From NCBI RefSeq assembly GCF_029589495.1, contig NZ_JAAIVF010000002.1, positions 124,001 to 188,000 of the forward strand: a stretch of DNA of 64,000 nucleotides. Reading direction: 5' to 3'. This DNA is from Speluncibacter jeojiensis. Its GTDB lineage: Bacteria; Actinomycetota; Actinomycetes; Mycobacteriales; Mycobacteriaceae. The notes below the pieces were generated by a model. That model was given only the letters and a program-made list of their open reading frames with translations. It did no database searches and was not told the origin of the DNA. The number at the start of each line of letters is the position of its first letter. Position 1 is the stretch's first letter. Positions 40,809 to 49,344 of this stretch are shown piece after piece. Position numbers and translations under genes: made by a program.

Positions 40809-42653
40809 ATGGTCGACCTCCTCACGCCTGCCCGCACGTCGGAGACCCCGGCGACACGCTCCTCGCCGGAGCGGCCCCGCTTCGTCCGGCCCGCGCTGCT
40901 GGTCCTGCTCGCGGGCACCGCGGTGCTGTACTGCTGGGGTCTGAGCCGCAGCGGCTGGGCCAACGACTTCTACGCCGCGGCGGTGCAGTCCGGCACCCAG
41001 AGCTGGAAGGCGTGGCTGTTCGGCTCGCTCGACCCGGGCAACGCGATCACGGTGGACAAGCCGCCGGCCGCGCTGTGGGTGATGGGACTGTCGGGCCGGA
41101 TCTTCGGGTTCAGCCCGTGGAGCATGCTGGTCCCGCAGGCGCTGATGGGCGTCGGCTCGGTGGCCTTCCTGTACGGCGCGGTGCGCCGGTGGAGCGGCCC
41201 GGTCGCGGGGCTGCTGGCCGGAACCCTGTTGGCCCTGACCCCGGTCGCCGCGGTGATGTTCCGGTTCAACAACCCCGACGCCCTGCTGGTGTTCCTGATG
41301 GTCGTGGCTGCGTATTGCGTGGTGCGGGCCACCGAGTCGGGCAGCGGGCGGTGGCTCGCGCTCGCCGGCACGCTGGTCGGTTTCGCCTTCCTCACCAAGC
41401 TGCTGCAGGCGTTCCTGGTCCTGCCGGCGTTCGGGCTGGTGTTCCTGGTCGCCGCGCCGGGCGGGTTCTGGAAGCGGATCGGCAAACTGCTCGGCGCGTG
41501 TGCTGCGATGATCGTCGCCGGCGGGTGGTTCATCGCACTGGTGAGCCTGTGGCCGACCGGGTCCCGGCCGTACATCGGCGGGTCGACCGACAACAGCCTG
41601 CTCCAGCTCGCGCTCGGCTACAACGGCCTCGGCCGCGTCCTCGGCGGCGACGGCAACATGGGCGGCGGCGCCGGCAACGCGATGTTCGGCGGCCAGACGG
41701 GCCTCACCCGGCTGTTCGGTCAGTCGATGGGCACCGAGATCTCCTGGTTGCTGCCGGCGGCACTGATCGCGCTGGTGGCCGGGCTGTGGTTCACCCGACG
41801 CACCCCGCGCACCGGCCGCACCCGCGCGGCGCTGATCCTCTGGGGTGGCTGGACCGTGGTGACCGGGCTGGTCTTCAGCTTCATGGCCGGCACCATCCAC
41901 CCGTACTACACGGTCGCGCTGGCCCCGGGCATCGCCGCGCTGGTCGCGATCTCGGTGTGCGAGCTGTGGCGCGGTCGGCACCACACCCCCGCCCGGATCG
42001 TGCTGGGCCTGATGATCGCGGCCACCGGCACCTGGGGCTTCATCCTGCTCGACCGCACCCCTGACTGGATGCCCGCGCTGCGGTGGATCGTGGTCGCCGG
42101 ATGCGTCGTGGTGGCCGCCGCGGTGGTCGTCGGCGTCCATCAGTTCCGCAGGGGCGCTGTCGTGGTCGCGATCGCCGGGCTGGTGTTCGGGCTGGCGGGC
42201 ACGGCCGCCTACACGATCGTGACCGTGACTGTTCCGCACAGCGGCGCCATCCCCACCGCCGGACCGCGATCCGACGGCCCCGGGGGCATGTCCGGACCGC
42301 CCGGGTTGGGCGGCGCCGCGGACAACGCCGCACTGCAGGACCTGATCTCCGATACCGGAACCCGTTGGGCCGCAGCCACCATCGGCTCGCAGGGCGCGTC
42401 CAGCCTGGAACTGAAGACCGGCGCCTCGGTGATGGCGATCGGCGGATTCACCGGGTCGGACGACTCCCCGACGCTGAGCCAGTTCCAGGAATACGTGGCG
42501 GACAAGCAGATCCGCTACTTCATCGGCGGCGGGCGGATGGGCCCGATGGGCGGCCGCGGCGTGGGAGCCGAGATCGACCAGTGGGTGCAGGCGAACTTCA
42601 CGCCGATCAACCTCGGCGACACCACGATCTACGACCTTTCCGCCCCGCGGTGA
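40809..42653 (+). CDS. GT39/PMT-type membrane glycosyltransferase (YkcB-like)
   Basis: About 614 residues with roughly eleven hydrophobic segments. The first loop contains SRSGWANDFYAAAVQSGTQSWKAWLF and the substrate-binding NAITVDKPPAALW, with the ArnT-type D-K-P-P. MFRFNNPDALLVFLMV resembles the second lumenal signature. The last 130 residues form an extracytoplasmic domain of the YkcA/YkcB group (ASVMAIGGFTGSDDSPTLSQFQEYV ...). Such proteins transfer polyprenyl-linked sugars outside the membrane. ATG 40809 is preferred over GTG 40800 because GGAG lies 5 nt before it. It is followed 46 bp later by a small anchored protein typical of this pairing. Confidence 0.88.
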   Translation: MVDLLTPARTSETPATRSSPERPRFVRPALLVLLAGTAVLYCWGLSRSGWANDFYAAAVQSGTQSWKAWLFGSLDPGNAITVDKPPAALWVMGLSGRIFGFSPWSMLVPQALMGVGSVAFLYGAVRRWSGPVAGLLAGTLLALTPVAAVMFRFNNPDALLVFLMVVAAYCVVRATESGSGRWLALAGTLVGFAFLTKLLQAFLVLPAFGLVFLVAAPGGFWKRIGKLLGACAAMIVAGGWFIALVSLWPTGSRPYIGGSTDNSLLQLALGYNGLGRVLGGDGNMGGGAGNAMFGGQTGLTRLFGQSMGTEISWLLPAALIALVAGLWFTRRTPRTGRTRAALILWGGWTVVTGLVFSFMAGTIHPYYTVALAPGIAALVAISVCELWRGRHHTPARIVLGLMIAATGTWGFILLDRTPDWMPALRWIVVAGCVVVAAAVVVGVHQFRRGAVVVAIAGLVFGLAGTAAYTIVTVTVPHSGAIPTAGPRSDGPGGMSGPPGLGGAADNAALQDLISDTGTRWAAATIGSQGASSLELKTGASVMAIGGFTGSDDSPTLSQFQEYVADKQIRYFIGGGRMGPMGGRGVGAEIDQWVQANFTPINLGDTTIYDLSAPR

Positions 42654-42699
42654 CGAACCGCATCCATCGCCGGACACAACGAACTCGAGGAGAACAGCC

Positions 42700-43416
42700 A
42701 TGAACGAGACCGCGCCCCATCCCGAATCCGAGCCGCCGACCGGTCCCGTCGCCGAACCGGTCTGGGGCGCTCCCCAGCCGCCGAACCCCACGTGGTCACG
42801 CAAGAAGACCCTCGCCACCGTGGCGGTGGCGGTCGTGCTCGGCGGGTGCGCCGGGGCGGCGATCTACGCCGCGGGCAACGGTTCGACCGACACCGGCGGA
42901 CCCGGCGGCTTCGGCGGACCCGGCGCCCACCTGGGCGCGATGGGCGGCGAACCCGGTGGCGCGGGCCCCGGCGGCATGCGCGGATTCGGATCGCAGCAGA
43001 GCACGTCGCTGCACGCCCGGTCCGTCGTGTCCGACGGCCACGGCGGCTACACCACCGAGCTCACCCAGACCGGCAAGGTCACTGCCGTCTCCGACACATC
43101 GATCACCGCGGTCAGCGCGGACGACTACGCGCACACCTACGTGATCGACGCGAAAACCCTCACCTCCACCGGATCCCGGTCGGGTGACGGCTCCCCCATG
43201 ATCGCCGTCGGCGACACCGCCTACATCACCGCAACCGCGTCGGGCGACAAGACCACCGCCACCAGCGTCATCGCCGCCGGCAAGAACGGTGAGGCAAGCA
43301 CGGGCGGTGACGGCGCGGAAATGCCGCCGGCCGCCGGACAGCTGCCGCCGGTCGCCGGGCGGGGTGGGCCGTTCCCCGGCGCGGTGCCGCCCGGCGAGCC
43401 CCCGCAGGGCAACTGA
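42700..43416 (+). CDS. Membrane-anchored DUF5666-like protein, partner of the GT39 gene
   Basis: 238 residues: a Pro-rich cytoplasmic stretch, one transmembrane segment (about 35-57), a Gly-rich linker, then a small beta domain (about 105-195) reading VTAVSDTSITAVSADDYAHTYVID ... VGDTAYITAT that resembles DUF5666/OB-like folds, and a Pro/Gly tail. No catalytic motif is seen. The linker and tail are compositionally like those of the C-terminal domain in the preceding glycosyltransferase. GAGGAG stands 9 nt before ATG 42700. Role as an accessory of the glycosyltransferase is inferred from position only. Confidence 0.7.
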   Translation: MNETAPHPESEPPTGPVAEPVWGAPQPPNPTWSRKKTLATVAVAVVLGGCAGAAIYAAGNGSTDTGGPGGFGGPGAHLGAMGGEPGGAGPGGMRGFGSQQSTSLHARSVVSDGHGGYTTELTQTGKVTAVSDTSITAVSADDYAHTYVIDAKTLTSTGSRSGDGSPMIAVGDTAYITATASGDKTTATSVIAAGKNGEASTGGDGAEMPPAAGQLPPVAGRGGPFPGAVPPGEPPQGN

Positions 43417-43438
43417 CCCGCACGGGTGCGCCGCGGGC

Positions 43439-44632
43439 TCAGCCCAGCGCCTGGGCGACGTCCTCGAGCAGGTCGTCGATGTGCTCGAGTCCGACGGACA
43501 CCCGCACCACCCCGTCGGTCAGACCGATCGCGGCACGCCCCTCCGGCCCCATCGCGCGGTGCGTGGTGGTGGCCGGGTGGGTGAGCATCGACTTCGCATC
43601 GCCGAGGTTGTTGGAGATGTCGAAGATACGCAGCTTGTTGATGAACTCGAACGCGCGCGCCTTGGCCTGCCCCTCGGGGGCCTTGAGCTCGAAGGTGATC
43701 ACCGAGCCGCCGCCGGACATCTGGCTACGAGCCAGGTCGTACTGCGGGTGCGACTTGAGGAACGGGTACTTCACCCAGCTCACGGACGGGTGGGTGTCGA
43801 GCAGTTCGGCGATCTTGAGCGCGTTCTCGGTCATCTTCTCGACCCGCATGCCCATGGTCTCGAGCCCCTTGACCAGTGTCCACGCGTTGAAGGCGCTCAT
43901 CGAGGGGCCGGTGTGCCGGATCAGTTGCTTGACCGGGCCGTCGATGTACTCCTTGGAGCCCAGGATCGCGCCGCCGAGCACCCGGCCCTGGCCGTCGATG
44001 TGCTTCGTCCCCGAGTAGACGGTGATGTCGGCACCCAGATCGAATCCGCGCTGCAACAGCGGGGTGGCGAAGACGTTGTCGAGAACGACCTTCGCGCCGG
44101 CGGCGTGCGCCATCTCCGAGACCCGGCGCACGTCGACGAGTTCCTGCATCGGGTTCGACGGGGTTTCGAAGAAGACCGCGGTGGTCGGCTTCGACAGCGC
44201 CCGCTCCCACTGCTCGAGGTCCGGCCCGTCGACGAACTCCGTCTCGACGCCCCAGCGCGGGAGCAGCTCGTTGCAGATCACAAAGCACGAGCCGAACAGG
44301 CTGCGCGAGGCCACCAGGCGGTCGCCCTGACCGCACAGCGCCGCCAGCGCCGTGAACACCGCGGACATGCCGCTCGCGGTCGCGAAGCAGGCCTCGGCGC
44401 CGTCCATCAGGCGTAGGCGTTCCTGGAACATCTCGACGGTCGGGTTGCCGTAGCGGGAGTAGACGAACCGCTCACCCGGACCGACGAACGCGGCCTCGGC
44501 CGCCTCCGCGCTCTCGTAGACATAACCCGAGGTCAGGTACAGCGCCTCCGCGGTCTCCTCGAAGTTCGACCGCATCAGGCCGCCGCGCACCCCGAGGGTC
44601 TCGGGCCGCACGTTCTCCGGGAGTTGGCTCAT
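43439..44632 (-). CDS. metZ: O-succinylhomoserine sulfhydrylase
   Basis: PLP enzyme of 397 residues; makes homocysteine from an O-acylhomoserine and sulfide. PLP lysine is Lys210 in YSGTKHIDGQGR. Other family marks are YSRYGNPTVEMFQERL, ATASGMSAVFTALAAL, FFETPSNP and VDNVFATPLLQ (here VLDNVFATPLLQ). The alternative is another Cys/Met gamma-family enzyme, but the length and its position behind a rhodanese gene match Rv0390-Rv0391 metZ. ATG 44632 with GGAGGAAG just upstream. An AT-rich stretch before it (about 44650-44685) may hold an internal promoter. Confidence 0.93.
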   Translation of the reverse strand: MSQLPENVRPETLGVRGGLMRSNFEETAEALYLTSGYVYESAEAAEAAFVGPGERFVYSRYGNPTVEMFQERLRLMDGAEACFATASGMSAVFTALAALCGQGDRLVASRSLFGSCFVICNELLPRWGVETEFVDGPDLEQWERALSKPTTAVFFETPSNPMQELVDVRRVSEMAHAAGAKVVLDNVFATPLLQRGFDLGADITVYSGTKHIDGQGRVLGGAILGSKEYIDGPVKQLIRHTGPSMSAFNAWTLVKGLETMGMRVEKMTENALKIAELLDTHPSVSWVKYPFLKSHPQYDLARSQMSGGGSVITFELKAPEGQAKARAFEFINKLRIFDISNNLGDAKSMLTHPATTTHRAMGPEGRAAIGLTDGVVRVSVGLEHIDDLLEDVAQALG

Positions 44633-44731
44633 CTTTCTTCCTCCAAGCGAGCATTAAGAATCAGGGTGATTTTTATTCGACAGGGGTGGCCCACTGGGGC
44701 CGGGCGCAGCGTCGAGCGGCGCCGTGGCCGG

Positions 44732-45217
44732 CTAGGACTGCTGCCAGGGCAGGCCACGGGCACGCCAGCCGGTCGACCCGCGGTGACCCTGCCCGTCCAG
44801 TCCGCCCTCGAATCCCTCGAGCACGTTGTACGAGGGCCCCATCCCGGCGGCGGTGGCGGCGCGGGCCGCGGCGATCGAACGCTGACCGGACCGGCACAGG
44901 AACACCACCGGATGATCAGCGGTGACACCCTGCTCGCGCAGCTGCTCGACGAAACGCGAATTCGCTTGCCCCGCCGGGTAACTCACCCATTCAGCGAACA
45001 GCGTCCGGCGGCCCAGCGAGGCCAGGTCGGGAACGCCCACGTAGCGCCACTCGGCGTCGGTGCGCACATCGACGAGCACGGCGGTCGGGTCGGTGCGCAG
45101 CAGCTCCCACGACTGCTCGGGAGTCAGGTCACCCGCGTAGCCATCCACAGCGGCGGCGGCGCCCACCGGGGCACCCGACGCGCGGTCCGGGTTGCCTGCA
45201 TTTCCCTCAACGCTCAT
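44732..45217 (-). CDS. Rhodanese-like sulfurtransferase
   Basis: About 161 residues, single rhodanese domain. The persulfide-carrying loop is FLCRSGQRS with Cys108; VLVDVRTDAEWRYVGVPDL is the usual N-terminal half. The gene precedes metZ by 99 bp, so sulfur handling for homocysteine synthesis is a reasonable guess. ATG 45217. Divergent from the FprA-like reductase. Confidence 0.9.
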   Translation of the reverse strand: MSVEGNAGNPDRASGAPVGAAAAVDGYAGDLTPEQSWELLRTDPTAVLVDVRTDAEWRYVGVPDLASLGRRTLFAEWVSYPAGQANSRFVEQLREQGVTADHPVVFLCRSGQRSIAAARAATAAGMGPSYNVLEGFEGGLDGQGHRGSTGWRARGLPWQQS

Positions 45218-45344
45218 AGTCCAAGGGTTCCACATCCGGCAAGGTCGTCCCCCGGCAACCGCCTGCGGGGGCGCTCCAGGACCGGGCGGGGCGGTGCTCT
45301 GTTCTAAACTGAGGTGTCGAAGTCCGCAGTCGAAAAGGTAAATC

Positions 45345-46730
45345 GTGAATCGTCCATTGCGTGTTGCCATCGTGGGTGCAGGGCCGGCGGGCATCTATGC
45401 CGCCGATTCCCTGATGAAATCGGACACCGCAAAGGATCCGGGGATCAGCATCGACCTGTTCGAGCGGATGCCGGCGCCCTTCGGCCTGATCCGCTACGGC
45501 GTCGCCCCCGACCACCCGCGTATCAAGGGGATCATCGCCGCCCTGCACAAGGTGCTCGACAAGCCTCAGGTCCGCCTGCTCGGCAACATCGACTACGGCA
45601 CGGACATCACCCTCGATGACCTGCGGTCGATGTACGACGCGGTGATCTTCTCGACCGGCGCCAACGCCGACCGCGCGCTGAACATCCCGGGCATCGACCT
45701 GGACGGCAGCTACGGCGCCGCCGACTTCGTGTCCTGGTACGACGGCCACCCCGACGTCCCGCGCACCTGGCCGCTGGAGGCCGAGAAGGTCGCGGTCCTC
45801 GGGGTCGGCAACGTCGCGCTCGACGTCGCCCGCGTGCTCGCCAAGACCGGCGACGAGCTGCTGCCCACCGAGATCCCCGCGAATGTCTACGAGGGTCTCA
45901 AGCAGAACAAGGCCCTCGAGGTGCACGTGTTCGGGCGCCGCGGCCCCGCGCAGGCCAAGTTCACCCCGCTCGAGCTCAAGGAGCTCGACCACTCCAAGAC
46001 CATCGAGGTCATCGTCGACCCCGAGGACATCGACTACGACGAGGCCTCCGAGGCGGCGCGCCGCAACTCGAAGATCTGCGACCAGGTCGCCAACATCATC
46101 CAGGACTACGCGATCCGCGACGCCGGCGATCGCCCGCACAAGCTGTACCTGCACTTCTTCGAGAGCCCCGTCGAGGTCCTCGGCGAGGACGGCAAGGTCG
46201 TGGGCCTGCGTACCGAGCGCACCGAGCTGGACGGCACCGGCAACGTCCGCGGCACCGGCAAGTTCAACGAGTGGGACGTGCAGTCCGTGTACCGCGCGGT
46301 CGGGTACCTGTCCGAGAACATCGCCAAGCTGCCGTTCGACGAGCAGGCCGGCACCATCCCGAACGAGGCCGGCCGGGTGCTCGCCGACGACGAAGATGCA
46401 GCCGAGGGTCCGCATTACCTCACCGGCACCTACGTCACCGGGTGGATCAAGCGCGGTCCGGTCGGCCTGATCGGGCACACCAAGGGCGACGCCAACGAGA
46501 CCGTCGCGAACCTGCTCGAGGACTTCAACAAGGGCGCACTGCCGCAGCCGCAGGATCCGCGCCTCGAGGCGATCACCGAACTCCTCGACGGCCGTCAGCA
46601 CCCATACACCACCTGGGACGGCTGGTACCGCCTCGACGCCCACGAGCGCGCCCTCGGCGAGCCGCAGGGCCGCGAGCGCGTCAAGGTCGTCGAGCGTGAG
46701 GACATGCTGCGCGCCTCGCAGGAGTCCTGA
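45345..46730 (+). CDS. fprA: Ferredoxin/adrenodoxin-type NADP reductase, FprA-like
   Basis: 461 residues, FAD- and NADP-dependent reductase that passes electrons to ferredoxins. FAD-binding RVAIVGAGPAGIYAADSLMK at the N-terminus, then RMPAPFGLIRYGVAPDHPRIK, VAVLGVGNVALDVARVL (NADP-binding), and VHVFGRRGPAQAKFTPLELKEL, with the final GWIKRGPVGLIGHTKGDA. Length and motifs match M. tuberculosis FprA (Rv3106). GTG 45345, with a TAAACT -10 box about 35 bp upstream. A strong hairpin follows the stop. Confidence 0.93.
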   Translation: MNRPLRVAIVGAGPAGIYAADSLMKSDTAKDPGISIDLFERMPAPFGLIRYGVAPDHPRIKGIIAALHKVLDKPQVRLLGNIDYGTDITLDDLRSMYDAVIFSTGANADRALNIPGIDLDGSYGAADFVSWYDGHPDVPRTWPLEAEKVAVLGVGNVALDVARVLAKTGDELLPTEIPANVYEGLKQNKALEVHVFGRRGPAQAKFTPLELKELDHSKTIEVIVDPEDIDYDEASEAARRNSKICDQVANIIQDYAIRDAGDRPHKLYLHFFESPVEVLGEDGKVVGLRTERTELDGTGNVRGTGKFNEWDVQSVYRAVGYLSENIAKLPFDEQAGTIPNEAGRVLADDEDAAEGPHYLTGTYVTGWIKRGPVGLIGHTKGDANETVANLLEDFNKGALPQPQDPRLEAITELLDGRQHPYTTWDGWYRLDAHERALGEPQGRERVKVVEREDMLRASQES

Positions 46731-46741
46731 CCTACACAGTC

Positions 46742-46794
46742 GTGAAACGGCCGCGTCCGCCGATCCCCCGGGTCGGCGGACGCGGCCGTTTCAC
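46742..46794 (+). terminator. Perfect 22-bp stem-loop after fprA
   Basis: GTGAAACGGCCGCGTCCGCC plus GA (46742-46763) pairs exactly with 46773-46794, leaving a 9-nt loop. It lies 12 bp after the fprA stop and must be very stable. No T-tract follows, as is common in actinomycetes. Confidence 0.85.
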
Positions 46795-46895
46795 GTGGCG
46801 ACACTCGGCAGTTGCCCCGCCGGCGAGCTGCCGAAAACCCGGCCACGGCTGACGCGGTTCCCGTACCGTCCACTACAGAGTGGACGGAGTGCGTC

Positions 46896-48167
46896 ATGCA
46901 CGCTGCAGCAGCTCGATTGCGAGTCTTTCTCTGCACCCTCGCGCTGGTGTGCCTGGGCCTGGCCGGTGCGGCACCGCCGACCGCCACCGCCGTACCCACT
47001 GCCGCACCCACACCTTCGCCACTGTGCGCCTGGCGCTACATGTCGAACAGCACGGTGCTCAACGTGGCCTTCCCCGACGCCAACGCGACCTATTGGGTGC
47101 TCCCCTACGCGCTGGGGCCGAACACCACGCTGGAACTGTCGGGCACCTATCCGGCCGCGCGGTATTTCTCGCTGAACACCTACGGCACCGACTTCAACAC
47201 CGTCGACACGTTGCGCGACAACCAGATCGTGCCCGATCCGGGCAGTGCCAACCCGTTCGGCAACGCCGGCGCGGCCGCTCCCACGCCGACGAACCGGAGC
47301 TGGCACGCGACAGTCGTGCCCGGGGCGGCGGACCACGCGCGCAACCAGATCCGCGGGCTGCCCGCGGCAGCCGGTTCGGCGCCGATCGGGTTCCTCATCA
47401 TCCGGGTCTACGTGCCCGACAACCCGAACTCGGCGCCCGGCGGTGTGCCGCTGCCCGAGGTCACCGCGAAGATCGGCAGCGGCGCGGCACTGCCGATGCA
47501 GCCGTGCGGCGCGGTCTTCGATCCCGCCGCCTACACCGGCCCGATCGCCGACGCCGCCACCGCCGGCTTCGAGAACGTCATCGCCAAGGCCGCCTCGGGG
47601 GCGTTCCCCGGCAACGTGCCCGAGGCGACGTTCGTGAACCCGGCCAGCACCTCCGGCCTGTTCCCCAACGGGGACAACAAGTACATCGGCGCGGGGCTGA
47701 CCTACCAGCCCGGCCGCATCGTCGTCGTCCGCGGCAAGTCCCCGTCGTTTCCGGACACCCGCGCGGGCCAACCGGTGACCGCCCCGGGGCGGCAGTTGCG
47801 GTACTGGTCGATGTGCCAGAACGATCTGGTCTCGCCGTACCCGGTCGTCGCCTGCGCGTCGGACTTCCAGACCCGGCTCGACGCCGACGGCTACTACACC
47901 TACGTGGTCGCCGCACCGGCGGACACACCCGCAACGGTCGCGCCCACGGTCACCGTAATACCTTGGGGCTCAACCACAGTTGCCAAGAAGGTGCTGTTCC
48001 TCCGGTACATGCTGCCGGCGCCGGCCTTCTATCCCCAGTCCATCCAGGCCTCGCAGGACGATCACACCGATCCGGCCGTCACCATGGGTCCCTACTATCC
48101 GCGTGCCGCCTACTGCAGTGCCGCGGTCTTCGCCGCCGGCGGATACCGGGCCTGCGGGTTGCACTGA
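46896..48167 (+). CDS. Secreted protein of unknown function (DUF1214/DUF1254-like appearance)
   Basis: About 423 residues. A signal peptide ends near GLAGAAPPTA (about 24-30). The mature protein begins LCAWRYMSNSTVLNVAFPDANATYWVLPYAL and is rich in beta-type segments such as ARYFSLNTYGTDFNTVDTLRDNQIVPDPGSANPF, resembling DUF1214-type proteins, but the match is not firm. Six Cys in the mature part suggest disulfides outside the cell. ATG 46896; a hairpin TCCACT-ACAG-AGTGGA (46869-46884) sits at the likely transcription start, directly after a TACCGT -10 box, and could be an operator or leader stem. Confidence 0.65.
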   Translation: MHAAAARLRVFLCTLALVCLGLAGAAPPTATAVPTAAPTPSPLCAWRYMSNSTVLNVAFPDANATYWVLPYALGPNTTLELSGTYPAARYFSLNTYGTDFNTVDTLRDNQIVPDPGSANPFGNAGAAAPTPTNRSWHATVVPGAADHARNQIRGLPAAAGSAPIGFLIIRVYVPDNPNSAPGGVPLPEVTAKIGSGAALPMQPCGAVFDPAAYTGPIADAATAGFENVIAKAASGAFPGNVPEATFVNPASTSGLFPNGDNKYIGAGLTYQPGRIVVVRGKSPSFPDTRAGQPVTAPGRQLRYWSMCQNDLVSPYPVVACASDFQTRLDADGYYTYVVAAPADTPATVAPTVTVIPWGSTTVAKKVLFLRYMLPAPAFYPQSIQASQDDHTDPAVTMGPYYPRAAYCSAAVFAAGGYRACGLH

Positions 48168-48200
48168 CCGTTCCGGGCGCCGCGGTGGCAGGATGGCGCG

Positions 48201-48941
48201 GTGTCCGAAATCTTCGACGCGCACTGCCACATCATCGATCCGCGGTTCCCGCTGATCGCCGATCACGGCTACCTGCCCGATCCGTTCACGATCGCCGACT
48301 ACCGCGCCCGCACCGCCGGGCTCGGCATCACCGGCGGCGCGGTGGTGTCCGGCTCGTTCCAGGGCACCGATCCGGGGTATCTGCGGACCGCCCTGGCCGA
48401 ACTGGGGCCGGGGTGGGTCGGGGTGGCGACGCTACCGGCCGACGCGTCCGACAAGGACATCACGGAACTGGACCGGGCGGGAGTGCGCGGGGTCCGGTTC
48501 AACCTGGTGCGGGGGAACCCGGACCTGGCGCTGGTCGAACGCCAGGCGATGCAGGCCCACGACGTCGCCGGCTGGCACGCGGAGTTCTACCTGAACTCGG
48601 CGGATCTGCCCGAACTGGCGGCGACCCTCGCGAAGCTGCCGCAGGTGTGCATCGATCATCTCGGGCTGTCCGACGACGGGCTGTTCCACCTGCTCTCGGC
48701 GGTCGACTGGGGCGTGCGGGTGAAGGCGAGCGGCTTCGGCCGGGTGGAGGTCGACGTGGCCGAGGCGCTGCGCACGATCCACACGGTCAGCCCCGACGCG
48801 CTGATGTTCGGCACCGACCTGCCGGGCACCCGCGCGCCGCGGCCGTTCCGCTACGCCGACCTCGATCAGCTCGCCGACGCGGTCGGCGCCGACCTGCCGG
48901 CGGTGCTGTGCCACAACGCGCGTCAGTGGTATCGCGTCTGA
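48201..48941 (+). CDS. Amidohydrolase-2 family metal-dependent hydrolase
   Basis: About 246 residues, TIM-barrel hydrolase of the Amidohydro_2 family (TIM-barrel dicarboxylate hydrolases and decarboxylases). The metal site begins with DAHCHIIDPRFP; the third ligand is probably His in IDHLGLSD and the conserved Asp is in MFGTDLPGTRAP. The ending AVLCHNARQWYRV is typical. The substrate is unknown. GTG 48201, 33 bp after the secreted protein gene; co-transcription is possible. Confidence 0.85.
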   Translation: MSEIFDAHCHIIDPRFPLIADHGYLPDPFTIADYRARTAGLGITGGAVVSGSFQGTDPGYLRTALAELGPGWVGVATLPADASDKDITELDRAGVRGVRFNLVRGNPDLALVERQAMQAHDVAGWHAEFYLNSADLPELAATLAKLPQVCIDHLGLSDDGLFHLLSAVDWGVRVKASGFGRVEVDVAEALRTIHTVSPDALMFGTDLPGTRAPRPFRYADLDQLADAVGADLPAVLCHNARQWYRV

Positions 48942-48969
48942 ACGGATCGCACGTGCGTGCCCGGTGCGG

Positions 48970-49290
48970 TCAGCCTACAACCTCGTCGACGTAGCACCAG
49001 CGCCACGACTCGCCCGGCTCGAAGCTGCGCATCACCGGATGTCCGGTCGCGTGATGGTGCGCGGTCGCATGCCGGTGTGGGCTCGAGTCGCAGCAACCGA
49101 TGTGGCCGCAGGTCAGGCACATCCGCAGGTGCGCCCAGGCCTGCTCGCCGAGCCGCAGGCATTCCTGGCATCCGTCGGGTGTCAGCGGCGCGGGATCGTC
49201 CGCGGCTGCGGCGGCCGCCAGGTGCGTGCACGCCTCCTCCGGCGCGTCCGACCGCGTCCTGTCACGTCTTCGCCAGAGCACCACGCGCAC
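48970..49290 (-). CDS. UBP-type zinc finger protein
   Basis: About 106 residues, one ZnF-UBP domain. Ligands are in EACTHL, DGCQECLRL, MCLTCGHIGCCDSSPHRHATAHHHATGHPV and the ending SFEPGESWRWCYVDE, which is the ubiquitin C-terminus-binding part in eukaryotes. The bacterial versions have no known ubiquitin partner. Two GTG codons (49290, 49284) are possible starts behind GAGGAG. Divergent from the antiporter by about 54 bp. Confidence 0.88.
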   Translation of the reverse strand: MRVVLWRRRDRTRSDAPEEACTHLAAAAAADDPAPLTPDGCQECLRLGEQAWAHLRMCLTCGHIGCCDSSPHRHATAHHHATGHPVMRSFEPGESWRWCYVDEVVG

Positions 49291-49344
49291 TCTCCTCTCT
49301 CCCGCACTCGTGATTCAGTATGTCGGAGGCGGAAGGAGTCACCC

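Noticed and set aside
40758-42818. Open frame of about 690 codons opposite the GT39 glycosyltransferase
   Set aside because: Composition is that of an antisense shadow in GC-rich DNA; the plus strand has a clear membrane enzyme.
44633-44731. SAM riboswitch before metZ
   Set aside because: Only 99 bp separate metZ from the rhodanese gene, and I could not find the conserved helices of a SAM aptamer.
45207-46643. Open frame of about 480 codons opposite fprA
   Set aside because: fprA has intact FAD and NADP motifs; the opposite product looks like an antisense translation of them.
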